Both the position numbers and the translations under genes were made by a program. The notes below the pieces were generated by a model. It made no database searches. It was given only the letters and a program-made list of their open reading frames with translations, and was not told where the DNA came from. Below are positions 1 through 10,870 of a DNA stretch of 64,000 nucleotides, piece by piece. Source of the stretch: Candidatus Babeliales bacterium. Lineage in GTDB: Bacteria > Babelota > Babeliae > Babelales > Vermiphilaceae. Location: assembly GCA_035455925.1 (NCBI GenBank), contig DATIEE010000028.1:1-64000 (forward strand), written 5' to 3'. The stretch's first letter is position 1. Each line of letters starts with the position of its first letter.

Positions 1-1
1 A

Positions 2-136
2 TATATGGATATTAATAATGCAACAGAAGGATATTTGGTTATTTTTGATCGCAATTCAGAAAAAACATGGGATGAAAAGATTTTTAACAAAAAAACTACT
101 GCCGGTAAATACACCATTGAAGTATGGGGTATGTAA
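2..136 (+). CDS. C-terminal fragment of a PD-(D/E)XK nuclease/AAA-ATPase-type protein (5' end outside window)
   Basis: The frame is open from the window edge and ends at TAA 134-136, leaving 44 residues. The tail contains GYLVIFDRNSEKTWDEKIF and ends in VWGM. From memory, this pattern is typical of the C-terminal end of bacterial ATPase proteins carrying a PD-(D/E)XK-like domain, where GxLVIFDRR and (W)EEKIF recur. The role is probably nucleic-acid or mobile-element related, but the visible piece holds no catalytic motif. Another frame here (18-203) is less protein-like. The family call is tentative; that this is real coding sequence is fairly secure. Confidence 0.55.
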   Translation, partial: YMDINNATEGYLVIFDRNSEKTWDEKIFNKKTTAGKYTIEVWGM

Positions 137-318
137 ATATATTATTAATGAAAATAATTCAAAGATGACATATTCAGCTCTTTATGATATTATTTCAATA
201 TGAAGATATATCTTAACTCAATGTTACAGCAATCAGTATTATTAATGCATCCATTTTTATTCAGATTAATTTTATGAGTTTAAATAAAAAATATATTTTA
301 GAACCCAAAGAATTATCA

Positions 319-1152
319 ATGCAAAAAATTTATTTAAAAAGATACATGATGATTGGATTATCGACAGTTTCACTATTTTTAGCTGGAATGAAAACGGATA
401 TTGATCAATTAAAGGCACTTCAAAAAGATATTGATGATCGGTTAAAAGAATTTCAACAGAGTAGTCAAGCTATACATGAAAACCTTTCCTGGATAAGACA
501 TGAGGCTATCGAGAAATTAAAAGAACTTAATGATGACGAAACAAACAAAGAAGTAGCAACAATACTTGTAAATCTAAATGCTAAGATTGCTAAGATTGAA
601 GAGGAAACTAAAAAATCCATTGCTGAGAATAATGAAAAACTACAGATACAATTAAATATAAAAAGACAAGCTTTTAAAACATTTACAGAGCAACAGAAAA
701 AGGAAGAACTTGCTCATAAGGAAAAATTCGAGATAGAAAGAGCAGAAGCAAATAAAAGGTGGCAACATAGGCTACATTCAATTGAATTAGAACATCAACA
801 AGCAAAACGACTTGCCAATGAAAAAACAATTGCTCAACAAGCAGCTGCAAAAATTGCCAAAAAAGAGGCTACCGATCAGTCGAACCAACGAGTAAAAGAA
901 CTTATTGATCAAACAAAAAAATCAGAACTCGAGATTGCAAAAAGAATTCAAAAATGGAATGATGAACATCCAGATAAAAGCACTGTCAAAACTGTACCTG
1001 AACAAAAATCAAATTCTATCCTTGTTCTACTCAAAAGCCTCACAACAAAAGAAAATCTATGGTCTGTTGCAAGCAAAACTGTTTTATTCAGTGCTTTATT
1101 ATGCTTAATGTATAACTACCAAGTCATTCAAAATTATTTTAATGCACTATAG
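319..1152 (+). CDS. Secreted coiled-coil protein with C-terminal membrane segment, unknown function
   Basis: No family recognised. The N-terminus has a basic patch and a hydrophobic run ending LFLAGM, a likely signal peptide or anchor. A long charged, Glu/Lys/Gln-rich helix follows, probably coiled coil, over about residues 30-225. A second hydrophobic segment (VASKTVLFSALLCLMYNY) lies close to the C-terminus. An upstream in-frame ATG at 274 would add 15 polar residues before the signal. The ATG at 319 is preferred because it places the signal near the N-terminus, although neither start has a strong Shine-Dalgarno. It is convergent with rsmA. A membrane-tethered envelope or surface protein is likely, but the activity is unknown. 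Confidence 0.7.
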   Translation: MQKIYLKRYMMIGLSTVSLFLAGMKTDIDQLKALQKDIDDRLKEFQQSSQAIHENLSWIRHEAIEKLKELNDDETNKEVATILVNLNAKIAKIEEETKKSIAENNEKLQIQLNIKRQAFKTFTEQQKKEELAHKEKFEIERAEANKRWQHRLHSIELEHQQAKRLANEKTIAQQAAAKIAKKEATDQSNQRVKELIDQTKKSELEIAKRIQKWNDEHPDKSTVKTVPEQKSNSILVLLKSLTTKENLWSVASKTVLFSALLCLMYNYQVIQNYFNAL

Positions 1153-1182
1153 TTAATCTAAAAAACTATTTCTAAAGTTCCT

Positions 1183-1959
1183 CTATCTAACTAATTCCCA
1201 AACATCTAATAAATCTTTCATTGATAATTCCTGCGCGCGCAGAGCCAATAAATTCTCAGATAAATTTTCCATCTTATAATGAGTATGTGCTAAATTATTT
1301 CGTAATGTTCGTCGTGGTTGCTTAAAACAATGTTTAATAAACTTCCAAAATTTCTCTTCTTGGGCAATAGGTATAATTTCAGTGCGTGGTTTAAAATAAA
1401 TTAACCGTGAAAAAACTTTTGGCGCAGGATGAAATGCAGTTGGCGGAATTTTATCTAATAATTTCCACTCAAAATAATGTTGAAAAAAGAGAGATGGATA
1501 TCCATATCCACGTCCTCGTTGCTTAACTATTTTTTGTGCAACTTCTTCTTGTATCATAACAACGCCTTCTTTAAGTAAATGGCGATGTTCTTGAAAACGA
1601 TGCAAAATAGGAAATGTTACTTGATACGGTAAATTCGCAAGAACTGTCCATGGTTTATGTTCTTCGAGCTGAGTAAAATCTATATCAAGAAAATTTTCAA
1701 CAAGAACAGATAGCCGTTCATCTTTAAAAGTTTCTTGAACATAATGAGCCCAATCAGGATCAATTTCAAAAATCTTTAATCGTGCCATCGGGGTTGATAA
1801 AATATGTTTAGTTAAAAATCCATCACCACATCCAATTTCAAAAATTGATGTCTGTGGTGTTATTTCAACAGCAAAAATCATGGTATGAACAATGCGTACA
1901 TCACGCAAAAAATGTTGCCCAAATTGTTTTTTTAAAGGAATTCCTTGTGAATATGCCAC
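1183..1959 (-). CDS. rsmA: 16S rRNA (adenine1518-N6/adenine1519-N6)-dimethyltransferase RsmA/KsgA
   Basis: Dimethylates two adjacent adenines in the 3'-terminal hairpin of 16S rRNA using SAM. Visible family features are KKQFGQHFLRD near residue 10, the SAM-binding loop FEIGCGDGF at about 40-48, the catalytic motif NLPYQV at 109-114, and FHPAPKVFSRL in the C-terminal part. Length 258 aa is normal. The start is GTG (CAC at 1957-1959 on the plus strand), 9 nt after the mreB stop, so the two genes are probably co-transcribed. Function is secure. Confidence 0.96.
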   Translation of the reverse strand: MAYSQGIPLKKQFGQHFLRDVRIVHTMIFAVEITPQTSIFEIGCGDGFLTKHILSTPMARLKIFEIDPDWAHYVQETFKDERLSVLVENFLDIDFTQLEEHKPWTVLANLPYQVTFPILHRFQEHRHLLKEGVVMIQEEVAQKIVKQRGRGYGYPSLFFQHYFEWKLLDKIPPTAFHPAPKVFSRLIYFKPRTEIIPIAQEEKFWKFIKHCFKQPRRTLRNNLAHTHYKMENLSENLLALRAQELSMKDLLDVWELVR

Positions 1960-1968
1960 GTCGTTTAA

Positions 1969-3027
<1,059 letters not shown>

Positions 3028-3040
3028 TCATTAAAATTTA

Positions 3041-4267
3041 TTAATATGCTAACTCTATTCCCAATGATACTTTATTTGTTTTTGGAACATTATGTGATAC
3101 AAAAAGCATTGCGGGTACATCCCATCTAAAACAAACAATTGGATCTATAATATGTTTTCTTTTTTGTTTACCAAAATCATAAAATAGATTGATGGTAAAA
3201 TAATCTGATCCCCATTTCGATGTTTTAATTACCTGAGATAAATCAACAGGAATAGTCTGATCATCGCGTCGATCACACCACGAATCTCTCCAATGAGAAG
3301 TTAATGTATAGTGAACTCCTATGCCAAAACCTGCTCTTAAATTTTCTAAAACAAAATAAGGAGAAAATGCTAATGTTGGACCTGGACTGATATGTGCTTT
3401 ACCTATGATGGGACCAAAGATATATGGCTCGCTTGCTGTCATGGGCATACGAACAACTGTTGTACGCGCTACTCGCTTACTAATTTCTAATAAAAATCCT
3501 ACTTTATTATCTTCTTTGAGTTCAAATAAAGCATCACCTTTCACATAAAAACCACCAAACCCATTACCTCCATACGGAATAGAGGCAGCGTTACACAGAT
3601 TTGTTTTGACTCCTGTTGGTATAAATCCGCCAAACGATAGCCCAGCGTAGATAGTGCGGCATTTCAAGGTATAGTGCCATGTTTTGCTACCACGGACATA
3701 CACATCAATATCTCCAATTCCATGTTGTGCAGCATTATTCTCAATTAATCCGATACTTTCAAATGCTATACGTCGAGATTGTTCAATTTCAGCAATATCA
3801 CCGGGTAATAAATTTTTTACTTTATCAAAATCCAAACGAAAATTTTGACGTGAATTTGTTTTTAAGAACAATAACTCACAACCAATGCTCCAATACTCTG
3901 AAAGAGATTGGCAATATCGCATGAAAAACCCTTGTCCCTGAATTCGGCCGCTAACTAAGAAAGGTAACTCTCGTCCTAATAAATCGGAGCGTAAAGGACT
4001 TTTACCCGTTATGTTTAACAAGGATGTTGCCAATGTATTTAAATCAAATGTTCCAAATATTTCTGGAATGCCTACCGTTTTTTCATCACGCGCAAATGCT
4101 TCACTTGCCGTTATTGTTACAAAATCAAGTTCATACAATGAGGGTAATTCCTCAATAAAAAATTGCTGCGGCACAAACAAAGGAATAAACCGATTATCAT
4201 ATATCTCTGCATAATTTATTTGAGACATACAACATAATACAATAAAAAAAGAAATTTTTTTCGACAT
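3041..4267 (-). CDS. Probable outer-membrane beta-barrel protein
   Basis: A 408-residue protein with a clear signal peptide (ISFFIVLCCMSQINYA followed by EIYD). The mature part has alternating beta-rich stretches with many Gly and aromatic residues (YAGLSFGGFIPTG, FGIGVHYTL, YFTINLFYDFG). It ends in GIELAY, an aromatic C-terminal residue as used by BAM-dependent barrels. No specific family is recognised. The barrel call rests on composition and the C-terminal residue. It lies just upstream of mreB on the same strand with only 22 nt between them, so the two could share a transcript. Confidence 0.6.
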   Translation of the reverse strand: MSKKISFFIVLCCMSQINYAEIYDNRFIPLFVPQQFFIEELPSLYELDFVTITASEAFARDEKTVGIPEIFGTFDLNTLATSLLNITGKSPLRSDLLGRELPFLVSGRIQGQGFFMRYCQSLSEYWSIGCELLFLKTNSRQNFRLDFDKVKNLLPGDIAEIEQSRRIAFESIGLIENNAAQHGIGDIDVYVRGSKTWHYTLKCRTIYAGLSFGGFIPTGVKTNLCNAASIPYGGNGFGGFYVKGDALFELKEDNKVGFLLEISKRVARTTVVRMPMTASEPYIFGPIIGKAHISPGPTLAFSPYFVLENLRAGFGIGVHYTLTSHWRDSWCDRRDDQTIPVDLSQVIKTSKWGSDYFTINLFYDFGKQKRKHIIDPIVCFRWDVPAMLFVSHNVPKTNKVSLGIELAY

Positions 4268-4529
4268 GTAACTATCCTGATCTATACTGTTTGTCGAATC
4301 TTACATAAAAGTCAAACTAACCTCTTGTACTATAATATCTTATTTTCCTTTTTTTTAAAGTATAAACCTTCCTTCTTATTGCACAAATATTATCACTTCA
4401 ATCTCATAAGCAAACACAAAAATCATATGAAAAATTTAAAAAAACATGATACACTCATCCAGCACCTTTAATTAAAAGAACTATGATTTTTTGTATATGC
4501 AAAAAGCGTGTAATTAATAAGGAAAACAT

Positions 4530-6002
4530 ATGAATGACAATCTTCAAGCGATTATTTTAGCCGCAGGAAAATCAACACGTTTTAATACAGAAAAAACAAA
4601 ACTTGCTGAAACAATTTGTGGTCAAGCAATGATTCTTTTTTCCACAAAACTTATGGCAACATTGCACATTCCCACAACCGTTGTTGTAGGATATCAACAA
4701 GAAATTATAAAAAAAATTATTTTTGCAGAGCATAATGATACTATTACATGTGCAGTGCAAGAAGAACAAAATGGTACTGGTCATGCGCTTGCATGTACAC
4801 AAGAACTATGGAACAATGATTATATTCTTGTCATGAATGGAGATATGCCCCTAGTAACAGTAACGATAATCAAATCTCTCTATGATGAGCATATCAAAAG
4901 TGGTGCTGCTATAAGTTTTGTAACAGCATGCATCACACATTCACAAGAACAATCATATGGAAGAGTTGTTGTAGCTGACAATTGTATAAGCATTATTGAA
5001 GCAAAAGATTTTATCGGCAACCTCGAAGAAAACTACCTGATTAATGCAGGCATTTATATAATAACTAAAAAATTTTTGAAAAATTATATTTCAACACTTA
5101 ACGACAATAATGCAAATAAAGAATTCTATATTACTGATTTAGTTAAAATTGCCAGCGATAATGGTTATATTGTCACAACAACAAAAGCTTCATTTGATGA
5201 TATTTGCGGTATCAATACTTTTGAAGAATTATCGACAATAGAACAAATAAAACGCTTAGAAATCATTAAGCACTGGATGAAACAAGGCGTACGTTTTTCA
5301 CACCCTCATCAAACTCATGTAGATACTACTGTTATTATTGGCCAGGGATCATATATAGGCACCGCTGTTCAATTACGCGGCAATACAATTATAGGAAAAA
5401 ATTGCACTATTGCTGAATTTAGTTCTTTAAATAATGTAATTCTCGAAAATGATGTCACTATTCATTCTCACTGTGTTATTGAAGATAGTTATATTGAATC
5501 ACACGCAGATATCGGACCATTTGCGCATTTACGATCCAATGCTACAATTAAACACAAAAGTGTCATTGGAAATTTTGTTGAAATTAAAAATAGTGTCATT
5601 AACACAGAAACAAAAATAAAACATTTAAGCTATATTGGAGATGCCACCGTTGGTTCACGCGTTAATATTGGTGCAGGTACAATCACCTGTAATTATGATG
5701 GCATAACTAAACACACAACTATCATCAATGATCATGCGTTTATTGGAAGTAATAACACTATTGTAGCGCCAGTGACTATTGGAGAAAATGCATTTACCGC
5801 TGCAGGATCAACAATAACAGCAGATGTACCCACTAATGCTTTGGCAATTGCACGATCTCATCAAACCAACAAACATAATTATGCTCAAAAATTAAAAACT
5901 ACTTCTGTAGAATCAATTATCACTCCTGAAAACAATAGTGATACTTTTTCCTTTATCGGTGCTCGATGTATACGATCTACTACTCCTGCAGATGAACAAT
6001 GA
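4530..6002 (+). CDS. glmU: Bifunctional GlmU: N-acetylglucosamine-1-phosphate uridyltransferase / glucosamine-1-phosphate acetyltransferase
   Basis: Makes UDP-GlcNAc, the precursor for peptidoglycan and lipopolysaccharide. The N-terminal nucleotidyltransferase carries ILAAGKSTRF at 9-18 and the metal-binding VMNGDMPL. The C-terminal half is a left-handed beta-helix of hexapeptide repeats, with the acetyltransferase signatures GNFVEIKNS, KHLSYIGDA (His matching the catalytic His of the family) and NIGAGTITCNYDG. At 490 aa it is slightly longer than usual because of a polar tail. AAGGA precedes the ATG. The stop overlaps the sbcD start (ATGA), implying translational coupling. Confidence 0.96.
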   Translation: MNDNLQAIILAAGKSTRFNTEKTKLAETICGQAMILFSTKLMATLHIPTTVVVGYQQEIIKKIIFAEHNDTITCAVQEEQNGTGHALACTQELWNNDYILVMNGDMPLVTVTIIKSLYDEHIKSGAAISFVTACITHSQEQSYGRVVVADNCISIIEAKDFIGNLEENYLINAGIYIITKKFLKNYISTLNDNNANKEFYITDLVKIASDNGYIVTTTKASFDDICGINTFEELSTIEQIKRLEIIKHWMKQGVRFSHPHQTHVDTTVIIGQGSYIGTAVQLRGNTIIGKNCTIAEFSSLNNVILENDVTIHSHCVIEDSYIESHADIGPFAHLRSNATIKHKSVIGNFVEIKNSVINTETKIKHLSYIGDATVGSRVNIGAGTITCNYDGITKHTTIINDHAFIGSNNTIVAPVTIGENAFTAAGSTITADVPTNALAIARSHQTNKHNYAQKLKTTSVESIITPENNSDTFSFIGARCIRSTTPADEQ

Positions 6003-7243
6003 TTCGTTTTATTCATACGGCAGATATTCATTTTGGTATGGAAAATTATGGCAAAATAGATACCAAAACAGGTATTCATACTCGATTGCTTGACTTCGAG
6101 AAAGCTCTTAATTATTGCATAGATAATGCTATTGAACAATCAGTAGATTTCTTCTTATTTGCGGGAGATGCATATAAAACTCATAATCCAAGCCAAACAC
6201 AACAAAAATTATTATTTAAATGTTTTTTGCGTCTTTATAAGGCAGGAATTCCTATTGTTATTGTGATAGGAAATCATGATCACCCTCTCAGTTTTGGCAA
6301 AGCTCATGCACTTGATATGCTACCCGACCTACCACTAGAAGGATTTCATGTTTTTTCAAAACCGGGCAACATTACTTTAAACACAAAAAATGGTCCTATT
6401 ACTATTGTTGGTATCCCTTGGCCAACACGTAATACCATAGCAATTGCTGATAAACATTTAGACAAATCAAATGATCAATTAACTGAGTACATATCAAAGG
6501 CAGTTGCACACATTATCAAAGATTTTGCACAAAAAATTGATCAAACCATTCCTGCAATCCTTGCAAGCCACATCACCGTAAGCACAGGAATATTCTCTGG
6601 CTCAGAAAAACGCGCAATCTATGGGAATGATCCAATGCTTATGCCATCTCAATTAGCGATAAGCCCATTTGATTATGTCGCTCTTGGCCATCTTCATAGA
6701 CATCAAAATTTAAATGCTTCAGGTTATCCCGCTGTCGTGTATTCAGGATCAATTGAACGCATTGATTTCGGCGAACGTAAAGAAGAAAAAGGCTTTTGTT
6801 TGGTAAGCATTCCCGAAAAAGGAAAGGCTACCTATGAATTCATTCCTGTTCCAACGCGTCCATTCATTCAAATTGAAGTGGTTCTCACATCAGGATTATC
6901 TCAAACAGATCAAATGGTACAGGCTATAAAAAAACATTCTCTTCAGGATGCGATTGTTAAAATTATTTATCATATACCGTCAGGAAAAAAGGATTTAGTT
7001 GACTTAAAGGTCATTGAACAGGCCTGCCAAGATGCATTATATGTAATTGGCGTTATACCTATTCATAGCTTTGAAGCACGAGAAAAACGAAGCTGCGCTT
7101 TCAAGGTAACTATGGATCTTCCTGAACTGCTGGACAGTTATTTTGCCACTAAACCGGAATTACAAGCAAAACGTAGCGACCTTATAGAAAAAACTTTGAT
7201 TCTTTGGCAAGATCATCTTGATCAACAAGAAGAACAAAGTTAA
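5999..7243 (+). CDS. sbcD: SbcD-like DNA repair exonuclease / calcineurin-type metallophosphoesterase
   Basis: Predicted Mn-dependent nuclease subunit that, with the SbcC ATPase, processes hairpins and double-strand ends. The metallophosphoesterase motifs occur in order: IHTADIHFG (residues 4-12), FAGDAYKT, IGNHDHP, ASHITVS and ALGHLHRHQ. Length 414 aa fits SbcD. sbcC is not in this window; the neighbour is glmU, overlapping by 4 nt, which is an unusual pairing. A different phosphoesterase of the same fold cannot be excluded, but the capping-domain length favours SbcD. Confidence 0.85.
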   Translation: MIRFIHTADIHFGMENYGKIDTKTGIHTRLLDFEKALNYCIDNAIEQSVDFFLFAGDAYKTHNPSQTQQKLLFKCFLRLYKAGIPIVIVIGNHDHPLSFGKAHALDMLPDLPLEGFHVFSKPGNITLNTKNGPITIVGIPWPTRNTIAIADKHLDKSNDQLTEYISKAVAHIIKDFAQKIDQTIPAILASHITVSTGIFSGSEKRAIYGNDPMLMPSQLAISPFDYVALGHLHRHQNLNASGYPAVVYSGSIERIDFGERKEEKGFCLVSIPEKGKATYEFIPVPTRPFIQIEVVLTSGLSQTDQMVQAIKKHSLQDAIVKIIYHIPSGKKDLVDLKVIEQACQDALYVIGVIPIHSFEAREKRSCAFKVTMDLPELLDSYFATKPELQAKRSDLIEKTLILWQDHLDQQEEQS

Positions 7244-7261
7244 CACTATATTACAAAAAAA

Positions 7262-8044
7262 ATGTTTATGAAAAAAACAATAAAACTTATGGTTCTACTT
7301 TCCATATTTCTACATTCAATTCCAAAGTCACATAATATCGCTTCTGAGTATTGTAGTAATATCATTACCCATTTTCATTTTATAAAATGCCTATCAGAAG
7401 CAACATATTTTTTATCATGCCTACATAAACAACATTATTATTATAAGCCCTGCAACATTCGTGAAAAAAAGAATTATCTTCAAATCGATTCAACACGTTT
7501 TTTTAGTCCCATAATAAAAGCATGCATCAAAAAAATGCTTCTTACAGGAACAGTGCAGCCCATACTTATATTATTATACGAAACTATTCATTATCTCCAT
7601 TTGCAAAATAATCTGGTAATTCATGAACTTTTCTTACTTATTTTTACTGTTTACAAACAAATTCTTTTATATGAATGTGAAGAGAATCCACATCAATTAA
7701 AAACACTATCATTAAGCACGATTCTTGAAATAAGTGAGACAATAAATCAATTACCCATAGCAGAACTATTAAGTGCTATTGATATGCTTGTTACAGAATT
7801 GCCCCCATTTTTAGAAAAATATGAATTTCATTCAAAAATAACATGGCGAGAATGGTTCAAAAAATATTGGTGGATACCGCCGATATTTGGCGGATGGTTC
7901 GGATTAAAAATTTTACTCCGTTTACAGCGACATCAAATGTACTACTCGCAATATATATCACCAAAACCAACAATCCCATTACCCTTGCAACCAATTGTAA
8001 CAACTGATCCGGCTTTATTAGAAATTATGCGTGAAGCAAAATAG
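7262..8044 (+). CDS. Predicted secreted/membrane protein of unknown function
   Basis: No family recognised. The 260-residue product starts with a Lys-rich hydrophobic segment (KKTIKLMVLLSIFLHSIP), a likely signal peptide. It contains several Cys and His residues in the first 80 positions and a predominantly helical middle. Near residue 200 is an aromatic hydrophobic segment (YWWIPPIFGGWFGLKILL) that looks like a membrane anchor, followed by a Pro-rich tail. It begins 18 nt after sbcD and may be transcribed with it. Its stop lies 3 nt from the end of the convergent ankyrin gene. Confidence 0.6.
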   Translation: MFMKKTIKLMVLLSIFLHSIPKSHNIASEYCSNIITHFHFIKCLSEATYFLSCLHKQHYYYKPCNIREKKNYLQIDSTRFFSPIIKACIKKMLLTGTVQPILILLYETIHYLHLQNNLVIHELFLLIFTVYKQILLYECEENPHQLKTLSLSTILEISETINQLPIAELLSAIDMLVTELPPFLEKYEFHSKITWREWFKKYWWIPPIFGGWFGLKILLRLQRHQMYYSQYISPKPTIPLPLQPIVTTDPALLEIMREAK

Positions 8045-8047
8045 ACC

Positions 8048-10732
8048 TTAAAAATAAGCAATCTTCGATAAATCTGTGATACTTTTACAACCAAAGTTGC
8101 TCGTATCAATAAAAATATTTTTTTGTCCGAGATACTGAAAATCTCCACCCAATAGTGTAGGGGTGAACTGTCTTATTGTGCCAACAGATAAGATATTTAT
8201 TAATCTATTATTTTTTAGTGTTTTGGCGTAGTTGCGGATAGAAACATTATTAAAGTTCTTCTCAAATTTTAATAATGTCTTGACCAAATTAATTTTTTGT
8301 TTATCTATTGCGTCTTTAAAAAACTCATCTGATACGCCATTGTTTTTATAATAATTTTTATTTTCTGAAAACGTAAATCCATGTTCACAGATAAATTCAA
8401 GTGCATTAATATTTTTTTGTTGTATAAAATTTATGATAATCCACTCATTTAGAATGTTTACATTAACATCACAATCTAAAAGCTCTTTTGCCAAGATAAA
8501 TTTAGAGTCGTTGAGGGAGATTTGCAGTAATCGCAAACAGTTACTTTTATAATTACTATTCTTTTTATTTTCTTCTTTATGGCTTTTAAAAGAATTAAGT
8601 ATACTTTTTTCAGTAACACCATTCGTGATGAATGAATAAAGGTCAACCGCTCCACATAAAATATTTGCTCCGTTATTGAGCAAAAGAGTTGATATTATAG
8701 GATTTTCTTGATTAGTTACAAGTGCATTATTTAATTGTTTCTGTTTAATTTTATCAGGATTCGATTTTAATATTGTTGTTATCATTTCTCTTTTATTATC
8801 TATGGTAATATTTTTATTAATTACAACAGCTTCAAAAAATGCCTTAACCTTATAATCGTTATATTTAAAATTTGAACATTGATTTTTAATAAGGTTTATT
8901 ATTAAAACAGGATCAGCTAAGTCAATTAATTTTGAATAATATTCGCTTTCTAAGTTGAAAATAGTAGCAAAAACGTCATGCTTTAATAAACAATCTACCA
9001 ATTTATTTTTCTGTGATGAGAGAGCGCACTTTAAAAGATAATAAGAATTAGAATTATTTTTTATATTAATAAGATTGTTTTTTATATCTTGATCTAAATT
9101 AAAAATAATATTGTCTTCATCAATACCGCTGTCACTTAGAATTATCTCATAAAGATCAGGCGAGAAACTGAAAACACTTGCTCCATATTTCAATAACAAT
9201 GCGATTTTTTGAATATCCTTGTCTGTAAAATCTGTATAAGAAAATTGTTCAGCAATAGTAGGATTATTTTGAAGTATTGGTTCCAAAAGAGCGATATCTT
9301 TATTGTTAACGGCAGAGATAAAGTTCTCCCTTTCTATAGCTTCAATTATCAATTTCATATCACCTTCTTCAAGGAGTTTTGCTTGTACTAATTTTTCCAG
9401 AATCGCATTAGATGGTCGTTTTAATTGAAGAATCAAAGGCAACTCGCATAATTTTTTTTTATCAATAGAAACAGGACTTTTATTAGTTTGCGACAAAAAT
9501 AAATCAAGTATGGCTGTATGTTCTAAAGAAGCTAAAAGTGTTTTACAATCAATGGTTGCACCATTTTTTAACAAATATTCTACAAGCGGCTGATCGTTAT
9601 TTTTTGTTGCTTCACATAAAAGAGTAGTTGAATAATTCTGATGATCACGAAAGCAATGAATTGTGCTATCTACTTTATAATCATTATTAATTAATCGTTC
9701 TACTATTTTTTGATTTATAATGGCTTTCATATCTTCAAGAGACTCAAAAAAGAACTGTATTTCAATTTTGTTAAGAGCTGTTAGAATTTCATTTGATTCT
9801 AATGATAATGCAAGTGTTAACGGATACATTTTATCATTTTGGAAGCTATTTATTTGTCTCTTTTCACCTGATTGAATAATAATTTTAATTAAAGATTGTA
9901 CTAATTCTATGTTGTCATTGTTAATAGCATCACAAAGAAATTTATTGAAAATTTTACAAGGTAGAGCTTGAGCCAATAATTCTCTTTGTTTATGCGTACC
10001 TGCATAATTAAAACAATTTTTTCTTAAATCAGAATCGTGATATATGTATTGCGATAAAGTAACCATCGCCTCAAAATTTTTAGCTTCAATTGCTTTTATA
10101 AATAAATTATCTATTGCCCGTTGATCGTTATTTGCTGTAAGTTGGCTAAGACATTCAATACATTTTTCATTCTTGTTGTTTATATTGTGATCTATTTCAA
10201 AAAAAGAGCATAGCGACTTTAATGTGTTTTGTGCAAATGTATTATCTTTAGATTCTTTTAATGAATTTAAATATGTTTTTATGCGGCAATAAGGCAAATA
10301 AAATTTAACTTGATTAGCGTTATAGATTTTGATTATCCTTACGCATTTTGATTTAAAATTTATGTGAAGGGGATTATTGGTAGGATAGGCAGCTTCTTGT
10401 AAGTCCATCTCATTAAAATAAATTTTAAGATCATTTTGTTGATCTTCTGAGACATGATCAACTAAATATTTAAAAATTAGTTGATTACTTTTATATTGAA
10501 ATAAAGCATCAATCAAACTGTTAAGATCTAACTTCAAATTCGTAGAAAGATCAGTATTAAATGATTTACTTACTCTTTTCATGCGATGTTGCGATTGAAA
10601 ATCAAGAAATTTAACAATGATATAATAAATTTCCTTAGGAAATGATACAAATTTTTCGTTATCTTGACTCAATTCCATGCAAACAAGTTGATTAAAAAGA
10701 AATATGGTGAAAAGAAAAGGTATATATTTCAT
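8048..10732 (-). CDS. Large secreted F-box and ankyrin-repeat protein, candidate host effector
   Basis: An 894-residue protein. It has a signal peptide (IPFLFTIFLFNQLVCM), then an F-box-like segment at about residues 30-60: FPKEIYYIIVKFLDF, then VSKSFNTDL, matching the LPxEI...L...VSKxW pattern. A long array of degenerate ankyrin-type helix pairs follows; the clearest is STTLLCEATKNNDQPLVEYLLKNGA split by its turn near residue 390. F-boxes normally recruit Skp1 in eukaryotic ubiquitin ligases, so a secreted bacterial copy suggests action in a host cell (inference). No good Shine-Dalgarno precedes the ATG. Repeat boundaries need profile searching. Confidence 0.75.
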   Translation of the reverse strand: MKYIPFLFTIFLFNQLVCMELSQDNEKFVSFPKEIYYIIVKFLDFQSQHRMKRVSKSFNTDLSTNLKLDLNSLIDALFQYKSNQLIFKYLVDHVSEDQQNDLKIYFNEMDLQEAAYPTNNPLHINFKSKCVRIIKIYNANQVKFYLPYCRIKTYLNSLKESKDNTFAQNTLKSLCSFFEIDHNINNKNEKCIECLSQLTANNDQRAIDNLFIKAIEAKNFEAMVTLSQYIYHDSDLRKNCFNYAGTHKQRELLAQALPCKIFNKFLCDAINNDNIELVQSLIKIIIQSGEKRQINSFQNDKMYPLTLALSLESNEILTALNKIEIQFFFESLEDMKAIINQKIVERLINNDYKVDSTIHCFRDHQNYSTTLLCEATKNNDQPLVEYLLKNGATIDCKTLLASLEHTAILDLFLSQTNKSPVSIDKKKLCELPLILQLKRPSNAILEKLVQAKLLEEGDMKLIIEAIERENFISAVNNKDIALLEPILQNNPTIAEQFSYTDFTDKDIQKIALLLKYGASVFSFSPDLYEIILSDSGIDEDNIIFNLDQDIKNNLINIKNNSNSYYLLKCALSSQKNKLVDCLLKHDVFATIFNLESEYYSKLIDLADPVLIINLIKNQCSNFKYNDYKVKAFFEAVVINKNITIDNKREMITTILKSNPDKIKQKQLNNALVTNQENPIISTLLLNNGANILCGAVDLYSFITNGVTEKSILNSFKSHKEENKKNSNYKSNCLRLLQISLNDSKFILAKELLDCDVNVNILNEWIIINFIQQKNINALEFICEHGFTFSENKNYYKNNGVSDEFFKDAIDKQKINLVKTLLKFEKNFNNVSIRNYAKTLKNNRLINILSVGTIRQFTPTLLGGDFQYLGQKNIFIDTSNFGCKSITDLSKIAYF

Positions 10733-10822
10733 ATTTTACTGTGATATTCATTAATTGATATATTTTATACTATTGCAATAATGTACAGTATATCAATTAA
10801 TTGAACAAGTTGAAAATTAAGT

Positions 10823-10860
10823 TAAAACGGGCGACAGTTTTTATACTATCACCCGTTTTT
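10823..10860 (-). terminator. Rho-independent terminator
   Basis: A 12-bp stem (10827-10838 with 10845-10856) around a 6-nt loop is followed by a short U run. Read on the minus strand, all 12 pairs form, two of them G-U. On the plus strand the same two positions are C-A mismatches. It therefore ends minus-strand transcripts from the MNT/HEPN locus. Confidence 0.75.
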
Positions 10861-10870
10861 TTTATGCTTA

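Noticed and set aside
18-203. 61-codon plus-strand frame at the window start
   Set aside because: It overlaps the far more protein-like frame 2-136 (GYLVIFDR motif) and has no ribosome site.
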